Source: Nemophila menziesii (taxonomy: Eukaryota > Streptophyta > Magnoliopsida > Boraginales > Hydrophyllaceae). From it: a stretch of 64,000 bases of DNA. Below the pieces are notes generated by a model. It saw nothing but the letters and a program-made list of their open reading frames with translations. It did no database searches and was not told where the DNA came from. A program made the translations under genes and the position numbers. The DNA lies in NCBI GenBank assembly GCA_029959085.1, contig JARWIR010000005.1, positions 1,676,501 through 1,740,500 of the forward strand, in the 5' to 3' direction. Positions 45,120 through 58,100 of this stretch are shown piece by piece (the stretch's first letter is position 1; the number at the start of each line of letters is the position of its first letter).

Positions 45120-47220
45120 TAAAAAAAAATGATTGTTAGACTCAATTTTTTTACCACATGACATAATTTACAAAGTGGATCCAATTTTATGCAAATCATC
45201 ACATCCTTAGTGCAAAGTCTCCCTTTTATTGTCGTCCATACAATGATAGCATGTTCTGGAATAACACAAGAGTCTCACACAATATTCGTCCAAGTTTTAA
45301 AAAATGATTGACGACAAAAATATTATAATATGATTCATATAAAGCGTGAAACTCATTATTATGCGACTCAAAAGCAATGGGGTGATTTTTTGAGGCAGAG
45401 AACCAATGATTCAACACCTTGACTCCTTCATATCCAACCGAAACATCGATTTTCTCTTTTAATTCTCATAATTGTTTAAAAAGCGGGGAGTCAAATTTCT
45501 TCACTTGCCACGACCAAAAATAATTATATTTTGAACACTTACCATGCACCCATTTTATCCACGAAGAATCATTTTTCGCCACAATTTTTCAAAACATTAT
45601 CATGAGCAAAGCTTTGTTTCAAGCTTCAATATCTTTGAGGCCTAGTCATTCTTCTTTTTTTGGTGTAGCTATCGCCTTCCATTTGATTTGCGGAGATTTA
45701 CCATACCAATAAAACCTCCTACACATACTCACGATCCTATCACGCACACAAATCGTCAACAAAAAAATAAATAACCAAAAGTAAACAACCCCTTCAAGTA
45801 TCAATCTAATAAATTCAAGTCGACCCGCATATGAGAGAAAAAGAGTATTCCAAGATCTAACGTGACTTTTTAACTTATCAATGAGAGGTTTATAATCTCT
45901 CAAAAATAAGATCGAAACTCCAAGAGGTACACCCAAATAACGGAATGACATAATCCCTTTTTCAAGTTGAGTAGTTTCTAATATTTCTTCAACAACCTCA
46001 TATTTAATCCCCACATAGTAAATATTTGATTTAAGTACATTTAGATGAAGACCCAAACACTTACTAAACTTCTCCAAGCAATCCATGAGAATTTTAATCG
46101 AGCTATGATTGTCTTTTGCTAGAAGTATGAGGTCATCAGAAAAAGTTAGGCGAGTGATCTTATTTTTCTCCCATTACGGATGATACTTAGACCCAATATT
46201 TGTGTTCTTTTTCATAAGCACCGAGAAATATTCAAGATGCAAAATGAAATGGTATGGAAAGAGAGGACCACCTTGTCTTAAGCCTTTATGCCCTTTGAAT
46301 AAACCATGAACTTCTCAACTAAGTGCAACCAAATATGAAGGTGTTGGCTTCAAACGATCTGCACAAGTCATTGTAATTGCTTTGTAGATTACATTACAAC
46401 ACAAGATGAGTCTATAATCCTCCATTCCTCCTCATAACCCGTATTTTCTTTCTTAGGAATGAGAGTGATAATAGTAGCATTTAATTGCTTAAGTAGAAAA
46501 TCGGAAGCAAAGAACTCACGTACCGCTTGTATAACTTAATATCTGATAAGATCCGAGATGTTTTGAAGAAGGGTGAGGAATAGCCATCGGGTCTGTGTGA
46601 TTTATCATTAGCAATTTGAAAAATCGCCTCTTTTATATTTTCATCGGAGACATCTTTACTCAAATTAAACCCTTGATTATCCAAAATGTTACACAAATAA
46701 AAAACACTACAATCAATATTTTTTGTCTCGGCTCTCGACCCCAATAATCTCGTATAATACTCTAAGAATAAATCCTTGAATTTTTTTTTTTTTGGACGGT
46801 GAATAAATCCTTGAATTGAGCACTAGGAATAGTAACTTCCAAATTCGGGAGTTGAACAATTGTTGCAATAAAAGTTTTTCGTTGTTTGCTTTTCACAAGG
46901 TCATGAAAAAATTTAGTACATCGGTCACTTTTCAAGTTATAAGCAAGTTTCGCTTTTTGTTTAAGAAAACTAATCTCATCTTTTTCAATTTTATTCGCAA
47001 CAATCTGAATCTCCACCGACTCTTTAAGATCTGCATCATTTTTAATATTAGGTTGGAATTTGATTTTGGCTTCCTCCAACGTTTTTCGTACTCTTTTTGC
47101 TCTTTCAGAATTATGAGAAAAGTGCTTCTTACCAATCTTCTCAAATCCGGCTTCAGGTTCCAAAAATTTTACAAACCAAAAATTATTTTACACCTCGACC
47201 ATGATCTTTGTTCCAACCAT
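45120..47220 (-). pseudogene. L1-type LINE ORF2, minus strand, truncated at both ends
   Basis: On the minus strand: the linker region before the RT (47163-46800) contains KLAYNLKSDRCTKFFHDLVKS. The RT start reads KSHRPDGYSSPFF (about 46610), a decayed KAPGPDG. Then come VLKSNIYYVG, FRYLGVPLGVSI and WNTLFLSYAGRLEFIRLIL (about 46030-45800) and RRFYWYGKSPQIKWKAIA. The zf-RVT reads CTKDVMICIKLDPLCKLC and ends abruptly at ESNNHFFF near 45122. The last phrases match the family at 8366-9060 and 33480-33800. Stops and frameshifts are frequent. Confidence 0.82.
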
Positions 47221-47666
47221 TACTAACAATTTCACTATAATCTTAATATTCCACCCACATATTATATAAACGAAAAGGGTGACTCTCTTGACATATTGAA
47301 AAAATAATACCACTATACATAGACAAATAAACGATTTCCTTTATATATTAATTCAATATAATTGCATGGTAGGGTGTCTTCGTTATTTTTTGTCTTAGGA
47401 AAGTTTTTTAAATGCTTTTTCTGGTATGAAAAAAAAATACCATGTGTACTTTTTTTATGAACAAGTAATTTGTTTTCTTAGGAATTTATTATATTTCATT
47501 AAAATTAGAAATAGTAATGATATATCATTCTTTTTTTATTTGTGTATTATCTTTTACGTGCGAAAAATATTTTGATTAGCTTAAGGAAATTCACATGAAA
47601 TGATAAAAGGATAAAATAAGAGTGATATGTATATTGATATATTTACTCAATTAATAGGTAGTAGTA
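47221..47666. other. AT-rich flank left of the MULE dimer
   Basis: No gene recognised. It ends at the 9-bp flank ATATTTAAA (47667-47675) of the MULE dimer. Confidence 0.5.
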
Positions 47667-49176
47667 ATATTTAAAGAGATAATTCCCAATTAATTACAAT
47701 TGCTCACTTTTCATTCTCAAAAAAAAAGGAAGGAAGAAATTAGTTCCTACTTACTCACAAAAAATCAACTTAATTCTCAATTAATTACTTTTGGCATTTT
47801 TAGCTTCTATTTTTACCCCTTATAAATACCTTCATTATATCTTAAATTAAATCATTAATGTTGAAACCCTAACATTTAATAATCCCCTATATTTCATTAC
47901 CTTCTCTTTATTACTCTACAATTCAACGCTTAACTAAAGTCAACGTCACTATCTTCTCTCACACCTTCATCTCTCTCGCGGTATCATCAATTTCTGCTTC
48001 AAATTAATTCTCGATTTCTCTTGATTTTTGCTCTAATCATTCATACATATTGCATTACTACTTCGCACGGTATGATTTTTGTTAACTCACCTCATTTTTT
48101 TCTTAATTTTTTTCGTTTAATGCTTGATTTTTGATAATATCAGTTGCTGATGATGATTCGTTGTTCGTGTTTTTTGATTTTTATCATGTTTTATCTCGTC
48201 TATATTTTTCTGTATAATTCATTTGTTCATTCTGATTGTTACATATATTAAATTTTCCTATCTTTATTGTATTTCACAGTTATAATTTGATGTTTTGCTT
48301 ATAATTTTGGTCTTGAATTTTCGTGTCTCAATTTCGTATAGATGTTATACACTACCTTTTGCTGGTTCAAGTGTTACTTCACATTTATTGAGTATAATTT
48401 TTTGATTTTTTGCTGTCTTTATTTTTAGTTTTTTGCAGGTAGTTCATTCATCATGTATTTTTAGTTGCTTTGATTCATTATATGTGTTTTGATTCACTAT
48501 ATGAATTGTGTTTATATGAGGTGTTGTTATCACAATTGATCATTTTCTATTTACTTACTTGGATTGCCTTGATGTTTATAACTCCATTTCTACTTATATG
48601 TCTTTGTCATGAAACTTCATAAGACTTTCTGCTGATTTCATGTTTTGTTTGAGTATGAACACTTTATGGACCTATAGTGCAATTAGATTCTACAAATTCT
48701 CCACATGTTATTGTGTATGCTTTATTATCTACATGAATATATTATATTGTTTATATTACGATTTTTTGTACAATAGATGCAATTTATTGGAATCTTTATG
48801 TATCGATCTCTCCTGATTTAACACAGGGACCTATGATGCAATTATAAAAGTGTTTGTATGCTTCATATCGCTTTTTTCTGTGTGTTTGTTAGTTGCAGGG
48901 TGCAACATTTTGTGTTGCATGAACACAATATTTTGGAGATTGTGTCTTGCTGCAATACATAACTCTCTTATGTTGTGTATATTTTTTTTATTTGTTTATT
49001 TTTTAATTTTTTCACGCTATGTTAGTTGCATACTGCTTTCTTTATGTGTTGCATGAACACAATATTGGATGGTTTTTGTCTTGCTGCAACACACATTTGC
49101 TATGTGTGTTATAAGAGTTTTTCTGTCTTACTGCCTTTTTACCTTTACTTCTGTGTTTTTGTTTTGTTCGTTGTAG

Positions 49177-49833
49177 ATGTCTTCTCCGCTCATGGTTATC
49201 TTCCAGTTTGGGCAGATTCAGTCCGTCCAACGATTCGAACTTTTCAATTGTCTAGGTTCCTTGGTTAGCTTTGTCGCTTCGAAATGGCCATGTCTCGATT
49301 CCGACTACATCTCACTTCATTACTCAATCGGAGAGTTGGGACGCTTGTTGTTAGACGACGACGATGCTTATTGCAACATGCTCACTATGTTGACCATCAA
49401 TCCAGTCTCGGTTTTCGAAATTGCTGTCACGGATTGTAGATATGTTCGTCCTGATTCTTCCTTGTCCGTTGCTCTTTCCGAATCTGCTTGTCATCAACCT
49501 TCTGCCAGTTCATCTTCTTCGACTAGTTCCGCAGTTGTTCACCCCGAAGAGGACCCAACTGCACTTGCCACTGCGACGGTTCTCAAAAGCAATGGATGGG
49601 ACACTTCCTTGCACAGTATTGGCCAATGTTTTTACGGTGGAGCCAAGGATTTCCGTTACACCCTGTGGAAATACGCTAGCGAGCTTGGATTCGAGTTTAC
49701 GCTCGAATGTAATTGTATTGAAAGAATAGGCGCGCACTGTGTCTATTCTGAATCTTCTGGATGTTTATGGAGAGTATATGCAGCTGTCCAAAAGTCATCT
49801 GGATACTTTTATATTAAGAAGTTTGTATCATAA
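49177..49833 (+). pseudogene. MULE transposase N-terminal fragment (copy A)
   Basis: A 218-codon frame starts right after TTCGTTGTAG, a plausible intron 3' splice site. The N-terminal 90 residues resemble the PB1-like leader of MuDR-type transposases. A Ser-rich linker follows. Residues about 150-218 are the MuDR DNA-binding domain: GQCFYGGAKDFRYTLWKYAS, a Cys pair in ECNCIERIGAHC, then CLWRVYAAVQKSSGYFYIKKFV. In full-length relatives the IKK-(Y/F)-V motif leads on to the catalytic MULE domain. Here a stop follows at once, and the next bases align with sequence that lies after the transposase end in copy B. The catalytic domain has thus been deleted from this copy. Confidence 0.88.
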
Positions 49834-49938
49834 CTTTTTATTATGAATCGTTTAATACCACTTGACTGTTTGTGATTTTGATTTTTTATGTAATGGATTC
49901 TTAACTTTATGAATTAAACATTATGTTATGTTATGTAC

Positions 49939-50228
49939 TGTTTTGTGTGTTGCAGCTTTTCACAATATGTGTTCTCTTGTGTTGCAGCTTTACACAATTT
50001 GTGTTCTTGTGTGTTGCTATAACACACAATTCTACTAATCGTATACTTATTGTCAAGTTACCTATTGTGTCCTAAATATGTATTGTTTTGTGTGTTGCAT
50101 TTTTCCACAATATGTGTTCTTTTGTGTTGCAGCTTTACACAGTTTGTGTTCTTGTGTGTTGCTGTAACACACAATTCTACTAATCTTATACCTATTGTCA
50201 GAATACATATGATTATGACTTGTAATAA
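49939..50228. repeat. 145-bp tandem repeat with TGTGTTGC hairpins (copy A)
   Basis: Two units start at 49939 and 50084. Each contains TGTGTTGCAG, TACACAATTTGTGTTC and a hairpin TTGTGTGTT-GCTAT-AACACACAA (first at 50007-50029, 9-bp stem). Related units occur in copy B at about 56590-57010. Confidence 0.8.
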
Positions 50229-50699
50229 CACACAATCTTACATGCACAAACATTAAATTTTGTCATTTTTTTTGGTAATGTTTTTTGTGTTGCATCTTTA
50301 CACAATATTGTTTGTTTTTTTGTTGATAGAACACACAATTCTATTGAGTTAGAATTTCTTATCAAGCTACCTGTTCTGACTTATTTTTTTTATTTTTTAT
50401 ATTGTACGTATTTACTTATTTATTTATTTATTTATTTAGTTTTCTTCTTATTTATTGATTGTGTGTTACATAAACACACATTCATATCGATTATGACTTG
50501 CATAAACACACAATCTATCATGCATATTCCGTTATTATTTAATACTGCTTTATTGTTGTATATGATGCTTATTTATTGTTGTGATTTGTTGTTTATTATA
50601 ATGGTTTAATCTTGATTTAGTGTAATTTTTTGTAATACACATCTTAGATATTTTTTTATGATTAGTTGTTTTTTTGGTTTTTTTTTGTGTTCTTGGAAC

Positions 50700-51900
50700 A
50701 CATAACTCGTGCATTGTGGGTTGATGCAACACATACACAGGTTGCTGAAACACTCAACACATACAATTTTTGATATGCTGGAACGCAAAACAAGTCAAAA
50801 AGATACACATAATATCATTTAACCAAATCTGTCACAAAACAATTCAAAAACATAAACATAATATCATTCAACCAAATTTGTCACAGTCTTTCAGTTGTCC
50901 TCCTCTTACGCTTTGCTCCTACCTTTTTGTTCTCAACCTTCAGACTCTTTGGAAGTCGGGGCAGCCTAACACGTCCATCCTTTGTCTCTCCGGCTTTTGT
51001 CTTTTTCATAACTTTATATGTATAAAGATAAGATTATTACTAAAAAACCAAAATCACATTGAATGATAAAAACTGATGAACACGTCAGATTCATGAGTTG
51101 TGACTTGCTGCAACACAAAATATGTGTTACACATACAAACATTTTGTTTGATTGTGTGTTTATATAACACACAACATTTCATTTATCACATCCAGATTAT
51201 CAAATATGTTCAAATTACTGCAATCACACATTATTAACTAACACCTACTCGTTTTGACTTACTGCAACACACAATAGTTGTTTCACATACACACAATTTT
51301 GTTTTTTTATGTTTATGTAACACACAACATTCCATTTATCACATCCAGATTATGCAATATATTCAAACCACTCTAATCATACAATATTGACTAACACCTA
51401 TTCATTTTGACTACCTGCAACACAAAATATGTGTTTCATCTTATCACAAATGTCCATATATATGTCATAAGTACTTGTGTGTCATGAATTGATCTATCCA
51501 GTAATTTTTGTGTTACTGTTACACACATATTGTGTTTGTGTGTACATGTAACACACAATTCTGCATTTACCATATCAATCTACGCAAGCACTCATAAACA
51601 CATGCTCAATTTACACATACGCCTGAGTTTTTACTATATAATACCCAGTTCCACACAAATTAACCGTCTATACACTTTATCAAATATGTTTAAACCACTC
51701 TGATCATAAAAATTGACTAACAACTACTCGTTGTGACTTACTGCAACACAAAATATGTGTTACTGCAACACACACACTATCTCATTGTGTGTAGCTGCAA
51801 CACACAAACCTGCATAAATTATATCAATCTACGAACACACTCATAAACGCATTCTCAATTTACACATACGCCTGAGTTTCTACTCTATATTATTCAATTC
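50700..51900. repeat. Arm rich in TGCAACACA motifs (copy A right side)
   Basis: TGCAACACA and close variants recur at about 50723, 51110, 51260, 51418, 51743, 51768 and 51790, together with TAACACACAA. Orientation is mostly opposite to the TGTGTTGCA copies left of about 50300, so the element carries mirrored motif arrays on its two sides. No coding sequence was seen. Confidence 0.7.
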
Positions 51901-52519
51901 CACACAAATTAACCATTTATACACTTAATTATCATCTGCGGTTCTATATACAACATAACAACAAACAAATTACTATAATATTACACTATTATCATCTATT
52001 AACACTTTTACACACTAATCTACCAGCAACTATTCACATTAAACATGTACTTTTATAAATATTCTATTAAAATACTCATTTAACATCAAAAAGTGTTGTA
52101 AATTCAAGTACGAAACACAATAGAATCATAATCGAAGCAAAAATTGCTGAAATAACTGCAATTTGAAGTTATAATTGTTCGTTCATACCTAGGGTTTCAC
52201 TGGCTGTCGAACAAATCTTTGTTCATAACTGTAAATTCTAGTGCAGAATATGTTGTAAATTCAAATACGAAACACAATAGAAGCATAATCAAAGCAAAAA
52301 TTGCTGAAATAATTGCAATTTGATGTTATAATTCTTTGTTCATACCTAGGGTTTCAATGTCGAATGTTTAATTGTTGAATAAACTTGTATCTGCTTCGAT
52401 TCTTCTACTTGTTTTTGTGATTCCTATTTGATGTTGAAGTTACGATGATAGTGTAACAGTAGATGATATTGTTTTTGAGTTCAGTTATGGTTTATTGAAT
52501 TTAATGGCAGAGAGAGGTT

Positions 52520-54187
52520 TGTTGGAATTATGCCCTAGCCCCGATCGTCTTGTAATGAATTGAACACAAAGTGTTTACTGTACACGATAATAGTTATCAC
52601 TACAGTTTTGATTAAAGAAATTGTTTCCTTGAATCTATGGCAAGCCTTTATGATTATGGTATTAATCTACATAATATAAAGGCAAATCCTTGATTAAGTT
52701 ACAAACTAGATATCATAAGGTGTTATGATAATGAGAATCTAGCTTATAGGACTTAATCTAAACTTGTTCTTAATCGTGGGATCATCGAGTTAGGACCTCG
52801 ATGATCCAGTTAGATTAATATGTAGCTAACAAGTATTTATTGGATAAATATCGGTAGTTCTCGTTTACCGAGTTAGGTGCATAGATAATGCACATAGAGA
52901 TGTGATTATCGAACCGACTAAAACTAGAGATTCCTAATGGTTAATTACCTTGAACTGTCAAGTAGATTAATCTCTAGAAGGAATTTTATGCATGTAATCC
53001 TTTGACCTGAGATCATCACTATTGTTGTGTATATGCTTGTTGTGTTTTGATACTGGACCACTAGTGTGTCATAATGCTAGTCAAAAAGATATTGGATACA
53101 ACTAAGAATATATGCTCCTAGGGATGAGTCAAGATGGAATCTATCAACTCTAGGTAAAGAGTTTGAGCTCTACGATGTCATAAGATTATAACGATTGTAT
53201 CAAATCCTTGGCCAAGGTGATAGAATGAATGAAGAAATGTGTTTCTTAGGTCATTCGTCAATCGTTGATAATCGACGTGTAACGTGGTTGATTTTCTAAA
53301 TAGGATTTGACAGGTATACCATATCCCAGGATAATCCGGAGCTGGAAAGATAGAGGGAATACGTATATGGTCCTTCGTCGGGTTCTTTGTACAGAGTTAC
53401 TTCACGTTATCCGGTCGTTGGGGAGTGTTGTTAGACGCCAACCTCGATTAGTGGTTAATTTAATTAACTACTACCGGTTTAACGATGAACCCACGTAGTC
53501 GCACACTAACGAGTGCATTGAACTTGCTTCATGACGTTAATTAGTTTTATTATTAGATAATAAAAATTAATTAATCATATACTTGGAATATTGGTAAGCA
53601 AATTAATATTCTGATATAAGACCGGTCTAAGATAAAAGAGAAAGATGGAAAAGGGAAATAAAAATTGACAAGTTTGTGAATCGAACCACGAACCTCTAGT
53701 AGTGTGAAATGTGTCACTAACCGCTAGGCTAGTCAATTGGTTCTGTATAATGTAGAAGGTCAAAGTCGACTTCACAAGTGATAATGGACTAGATTATTAA
53801 GATAATCAATTTCATTATACGTTCCTGACTTTTCCATTCTTGTCTTTTCATTTTCTTCTCTTGAGTTATAAGTATAATGAGAAATCATTATACATATAAC
53901 TTTTCATCAGTTTTTCTTCCAAGAAAAAAACCCATAAGAAATAAAAGGTCTTTTGTCTCCAAGCTAGAATTGTGATTCTGGAAGTAAGGCTCAAGCTCGG
54001 TGTGCAAAGCGTGGAGGCTTCAAACTTTTGAAGCTGGGCAATTCGATTCTCATACAACGTATTAAGGTGTATGTAATCGAATTTTTCTTTGTTTTAAATC
54101 CTTAAATCGCAACTAGATGGTTTTTTAATTGCACTTTTGTTTCCGCCGAATTATATATTGATATAACTGAGTTGCAATTTTCCTTCA
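52520..54187 (+). mobile_element. Solo LTR, Ty1-copia Angela-like (1668 bp), in MULE copy A
   Basis: Begins TGTTGGAATTATGCCCTAG and ends TTTTCCTTCA. It is flanked by the 5-bp duplication AGGTT (52515-52519 and 54188-54192). MULE copy B has the uninterrupted site (GAGAGAGGTTTTGATTGTG, near 58620). The start sequence and length suit Angela/Tork-type Ty1-copia LTRs; that family name is inference. The lack of internal sequence shows LTR-LTR recombination. Confidence 0.9.
53665..53740 (-). other. tRNA-like A/B-box segment inside solo LTR
   Basis: On the minus strand TAGCCTAGCGG (53731-53721) fits the pol III A box TRGYNNARNNG, and GGTTCGATTCA (53687-53677) is close to the B box, 33 bases further. 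No cloverleaf or poly(A) was found, so it is neither a tRNA gene nor a clear SINE. Confidence 0.4.
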
Positions 54188-56097
54188 AGGTTTTGATTGT
54201 GTGAGTAGAGAGTGGAGATAGTGGTGCGTGAGTTTTGTGTGTGTTTTAGTGTGTGCACTTTTGAACAATTTATTATTTATACTATTTTCATTATCTAATA
54301 TGATTATTTATTTTATTTGTTTGTGTATTATTAAGCTAAAAGGGTATTATGGTAATCAGCTTAAAATTTGTGCTTAATTAGGAATTAACTCGAACTTGTA
54401 ATTAAGTGGAAATACTTACGCTCTCTGCGTAATTAACTTGGCGTTGCCCCTTTAAAGAGATAATTCCCAATTAATTACACTTCCTCACTTTTCATTCTCA
54501 AGAAAAAGGAAGGAGGAAATTACTTCCTACTTAATCACAAAAAATCAGCTTAATACCCAATTAATTACTTTTGACATATTTAGCTTCCATCTTTACCCCT
54601 TATAAATACCTATTTAATCTTTTAATTAAATCATTAATGTTGAAATCTTTATCATTAATAATTTTCTTTTTTCCTTTTTCTTTTTAATATATTCAACGCT
54701 CTCCACCAAAGTTAACACCATAACTACCTATACACACAACTTCATCTCTCTCTTGCGGCACAAGATAATCTTCATTTTCTTCTTCAAATTAATTCCTAAA
54801 TTCTCTTGATATTGCTGTAATCATTCATATATATCTGAGTATTACTTCACACAGTAAGAATTTCTTTACCTCACCGATTTTTTTTATTAATTTTTTATGC
54901 GTTTAATTGTTGCTTTTTGATAATCTGAGTAGCTGATGTTGATTTGTTGTTCGAATTTGTTTTATATCATGTGTTATCTCGTCAATAACTCTGGATTCTT
55001 CATTAATTCATGCTATTTGCTACATCCAGGTAATTCTTCTATCCTTACTGTATTTCACAGTCAAATTATGATGTTTTGCTTATTACTTTGTCTTGAAATT
55101 TTGTGTTTTGATTTCGTATAGTTGTTATACACTACCATTTGCTGATTCCAGTGTTACTTCACATTTAGTATTGTATAATTTTTTGATTTTTTGCTGTCGT
55201 TATTCTTATTTTTTTGCAAGTAGTTCATTCATCATGTTTTTTTTAGTTGCTTTGCTTCACTATATGTGTGTTGATTCACTGTATGAATTGTGTTTATATG
55301 AGGTGTTGTTATCACAATAGATCACTTTCTATTTACTTTCTATGGATTGCCTTGATGTTTATAGCTCCATATCTACCTATATGTCTTTGTCATGAAAATT
55401 CATAAAACTTTCTGCTAATTGCGTGTTTTGTTTGAGTATGAACACTTTAGGGACCTATAGTGCAATTAGATTCTACAAATTCTCCACATGTTATTGTATA
55501 TGCTTGATTATCTACATGAACATATTATATTGTTTATATTACAATTTTTGTATAATAGTTGCAATTTATGAGAATCTTTATGTATCGATCTCCCGTAAAT
55601 TAACACAGAGACCTCTGATGCAATTATAAAAGTGTTTGTATACTTCATATCGACTTTTTCTGCATGCTTGTTAGTTGTAGGGTGCATTCTTTTGTGTTGC
55701 ATGAACACAATATTTATGTGATTGTGTCTTGCTGCAACACATAACTCTCATCTGCTGTGTATGATTTTTTTGTTTTCTTGCATGCTTGTTAGTCGCATAC
55801 TGCATCTTTGTGTGTTGCATGAACACAATATTTAATGCTTTTGTCTTGCTGCAATACATAACTAATGTCTGTGGTATATGATTTTTCTTTCCTACAGACT
55901 TCTTACCTTTCTTCTGCTGCAACACATACACTGCCTTCTTATGTGTTACTGCAACACACAATCATATGGTTTTTGTGTTGAAGCAACACACAATCTATCA
56001 TGTTGTTGTACTTATTATTTTATCTTTATCTTTCCTCTGACCCGTATGCCCTTACCTATCGTTTGTTGTTCTTATATATTTCTTCCACATGTCTTCA

Positions 56098-56452
56098 GGT
56101 ATTTACCCTATTGCGTTTGGTATTGTACGTTCAGAGAACACGAAGAATTAGAGTGGTTTTCTTCAGTTTTTTAGGCCATTTATAAGTGATCGGAAGTTGA
56201 CATTTATATCGGATTGTCACCCGGGAATACTGAATTCAGTTCACACTCTATTTCTTTATGACCATCATTCGTTCTGCATGTATCATGTTGGTAACAATTT
56301 GAGAGCTGCTTTAACCGGGCGTGGTGGCGATCCATATAGGGAGATGATGGCTAGGAAGCTTAAGGCGAGGGTATTCCTAGACGCATGAGATGTGGTCGCT
56401 GTAAGCAATATGGTCATCATAATGAGAAGTCGTGTCGTGCGATCATATGAGT
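56098..56452 (+). pseudogene. MULE transposase C-terminal fragment (copy B)
   Basis: Starting after CCACATGTCTTCAG, the frame reads GIYPIAFGIVRSENTKN, then after a stop and frameshift FISDRKLTFISDCHPGILNS, with the second catalytic Asp in ISDCHPGIL (canonical SDRH-GIL). HSFCMYHVGNNLRAAL and KLKARVF follow. Another frame at about 56388-56440 gives the zinc knuckle MRCGRCKQYGHHNEKSC. The sequence between the Cys/His region and the knuckle is shortened, so the SWIM finger is lost. It is the counterpart of the N-terminal fragment in copy A, and neither copy is functional. Confidence 0.85.
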
Positions 56453-56589
56453 TTCGTTAATACTTTTAGCTATCTTATACTTTACTTTTTATTATGAACC
56501 GTTTGATACCACTTGACTGTTTGTGGTTTTGATTTTTTATGTAATGGATACTTAACTTTCTGAATCTAACATTATGTTATGTTATGTGT

Positions 56590-57010
56590 TGTTTTGTGTA
56601 TTGCAGCTTTCCACAGTTATTTTCTGTTGCAACTTTACACAATTTGTGATCTTGTGTGTTGCTTTGACACACAATTCTAATAATCTTATACATATTGTTA
56701 AATTACCTATTGTGTCCTAGATATGTACAGTTTCGTGTGTTGTAGATTTCCACAATATGTGTTCTTTTGTGTTGCAGCTTCACACAATTTGTGTTCTTGT
56801 GTGTTGCTATAACACACAATTCTATTAATCTTATACCTATTTTCAAATTACCTATTGTGTCCTAAATATGTACTATTTTGTGTGTTGCAGCTTTCCAGAA
56901 TATGTGTTCGTTTGTGGTGTAACTTTACACAATTTGCGTTCTTGTGTGTTGCTATAACACACAATTCTACTAATCTTATACCTATTGTCAAAATACATAT
57001 GATTATGACT
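56590..57010. repeat. Tandem repeat with TGTGTTGC hairpins (copy B)
   Basis: About three diverged units of roughly 143-146 bp start near 56587, 56733 and 56877. They match the copy A repeat at 49939-50228, including the GTGTGTTGCTATAACACAC hairpin. Confidence 0.75.
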
Positions 57011-57149
57011 TGTTGTTCATTATAATGGTTTAATCTTGATTTAGTGTGTTTTTTGTAATACTCATCTTAGTTATTTTTTTTCTGTTTAGTTGTTTTTTTA
57101 TTTTTTTTATTTTTTTTATTTTTTTGTGTTCTTGGAACACATAACTCGT

Positions 57150-58100
57150 GCATTGTGTGTTGATGCAACACATAAACAGGTTGCTGAAACACTTAACACA
57201 ACCAACTTTTGATATGCTGCAACACAAAATAAGTCAACGAGATACACATAATATCATTTAACCAAATTTGTCACAAAACAATTCAAAAACATCAACATAA
57301 TATAATTCAACTAAATTTGTTCGTTGTACCTGCCTTGAAATTTAAACTAAACATAAAACTGAAATTACAAACTTAACATTCACCAACTGACATTTGACCG
57401 AAAACAAACTATTTGACTCCATCTATAGCATATTCATCAAACTTATATATCACTATTCTTTCTGGTGCACTTGAATTTCATAGAACCCTTTCTTTTGTTA
57501 ATCCAGTTTTGTTCATCCATGATAATCCTCTTTCTCATCTTAGCCCAGAAGTCTGAATGTGCTGTTCTTTTGATGTATCTATGCTCTACCTCAAGCTTTT
57601 TTTATATGTATAAAGATAAGATTATTACTAAAAAACAAAAATCATACTGAATGATAAAAACTAATAAACACATCATATTCATGAGTTGTGCCTTGCTGCA
57701 ACACAAAATGTGTGTTACACATACACCCAATTTGTTTTATTATGCATTTATGTAACACACAACATTCCATTCATCACATCCAGTTTATCAAATATGTACA
57801 AACCACTCTAATCATACAAAATTGACTAACACCTACTCGTTGTGACTTACTGCAACACAAAATATGTGGTACTGCAACACACACATTATCTCATTCTGTG
57901 TAGCTGTAACACACAAACCTGCATAAATCATATCAATCTACGAACACACTCATAAACACATTCTCAATTTACACATACGCCTGAGTTTCTACTCTATATT
58001 ATTCAATTCCACACAAATTAACCATTTATACACTTAATTATCATCTGCGGTTCTATATACAACATAACAACAAACAAATTACTCTAATATTACACTATTA
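57150..58100. repeat. Arm rich in TGCAACACA motifs (copy B right side)
   Basis: TGCAACACA occurs at about 57163, 57215, 57694, 57851 and 57872, aligned with the copy A arm at 50700-51900. No coding sequence was seen. Confidence 0.65.

Larger units (their letters stand above)
47676..54450 (+). mobile_element. MULE dimer, copy A
   Basis: Begins GAGATAATTCCCAATTAATTAC and ends with a complementary-type end (GTAATTAACTTGGCGTTGCC...), forming imperfect terminal inverted repeats. Its left flank ATATTTAAA matches, at 8 of 9 bases, AAATTTAAA to the right of copy B, a Mutator-size target duplication. Between the copies only TTTAAA (54451-54456) remains. Copy A holds a leader region to 49176, the N-terminal part of the transposase, long non-coding arms rich in TGTGTTGCA/TGCAACACA motifs, and a solo LTR at 52520-54187. 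It aligns with copy B over most non-coding parts. Confidence 0.85.

Noticed and set aside
46816..47226. 136-codon plus-strand ORF
   Set aside because: It is the antisense shadow of the minus-strand LINE ORF2, which has recognisable LINE motifs.
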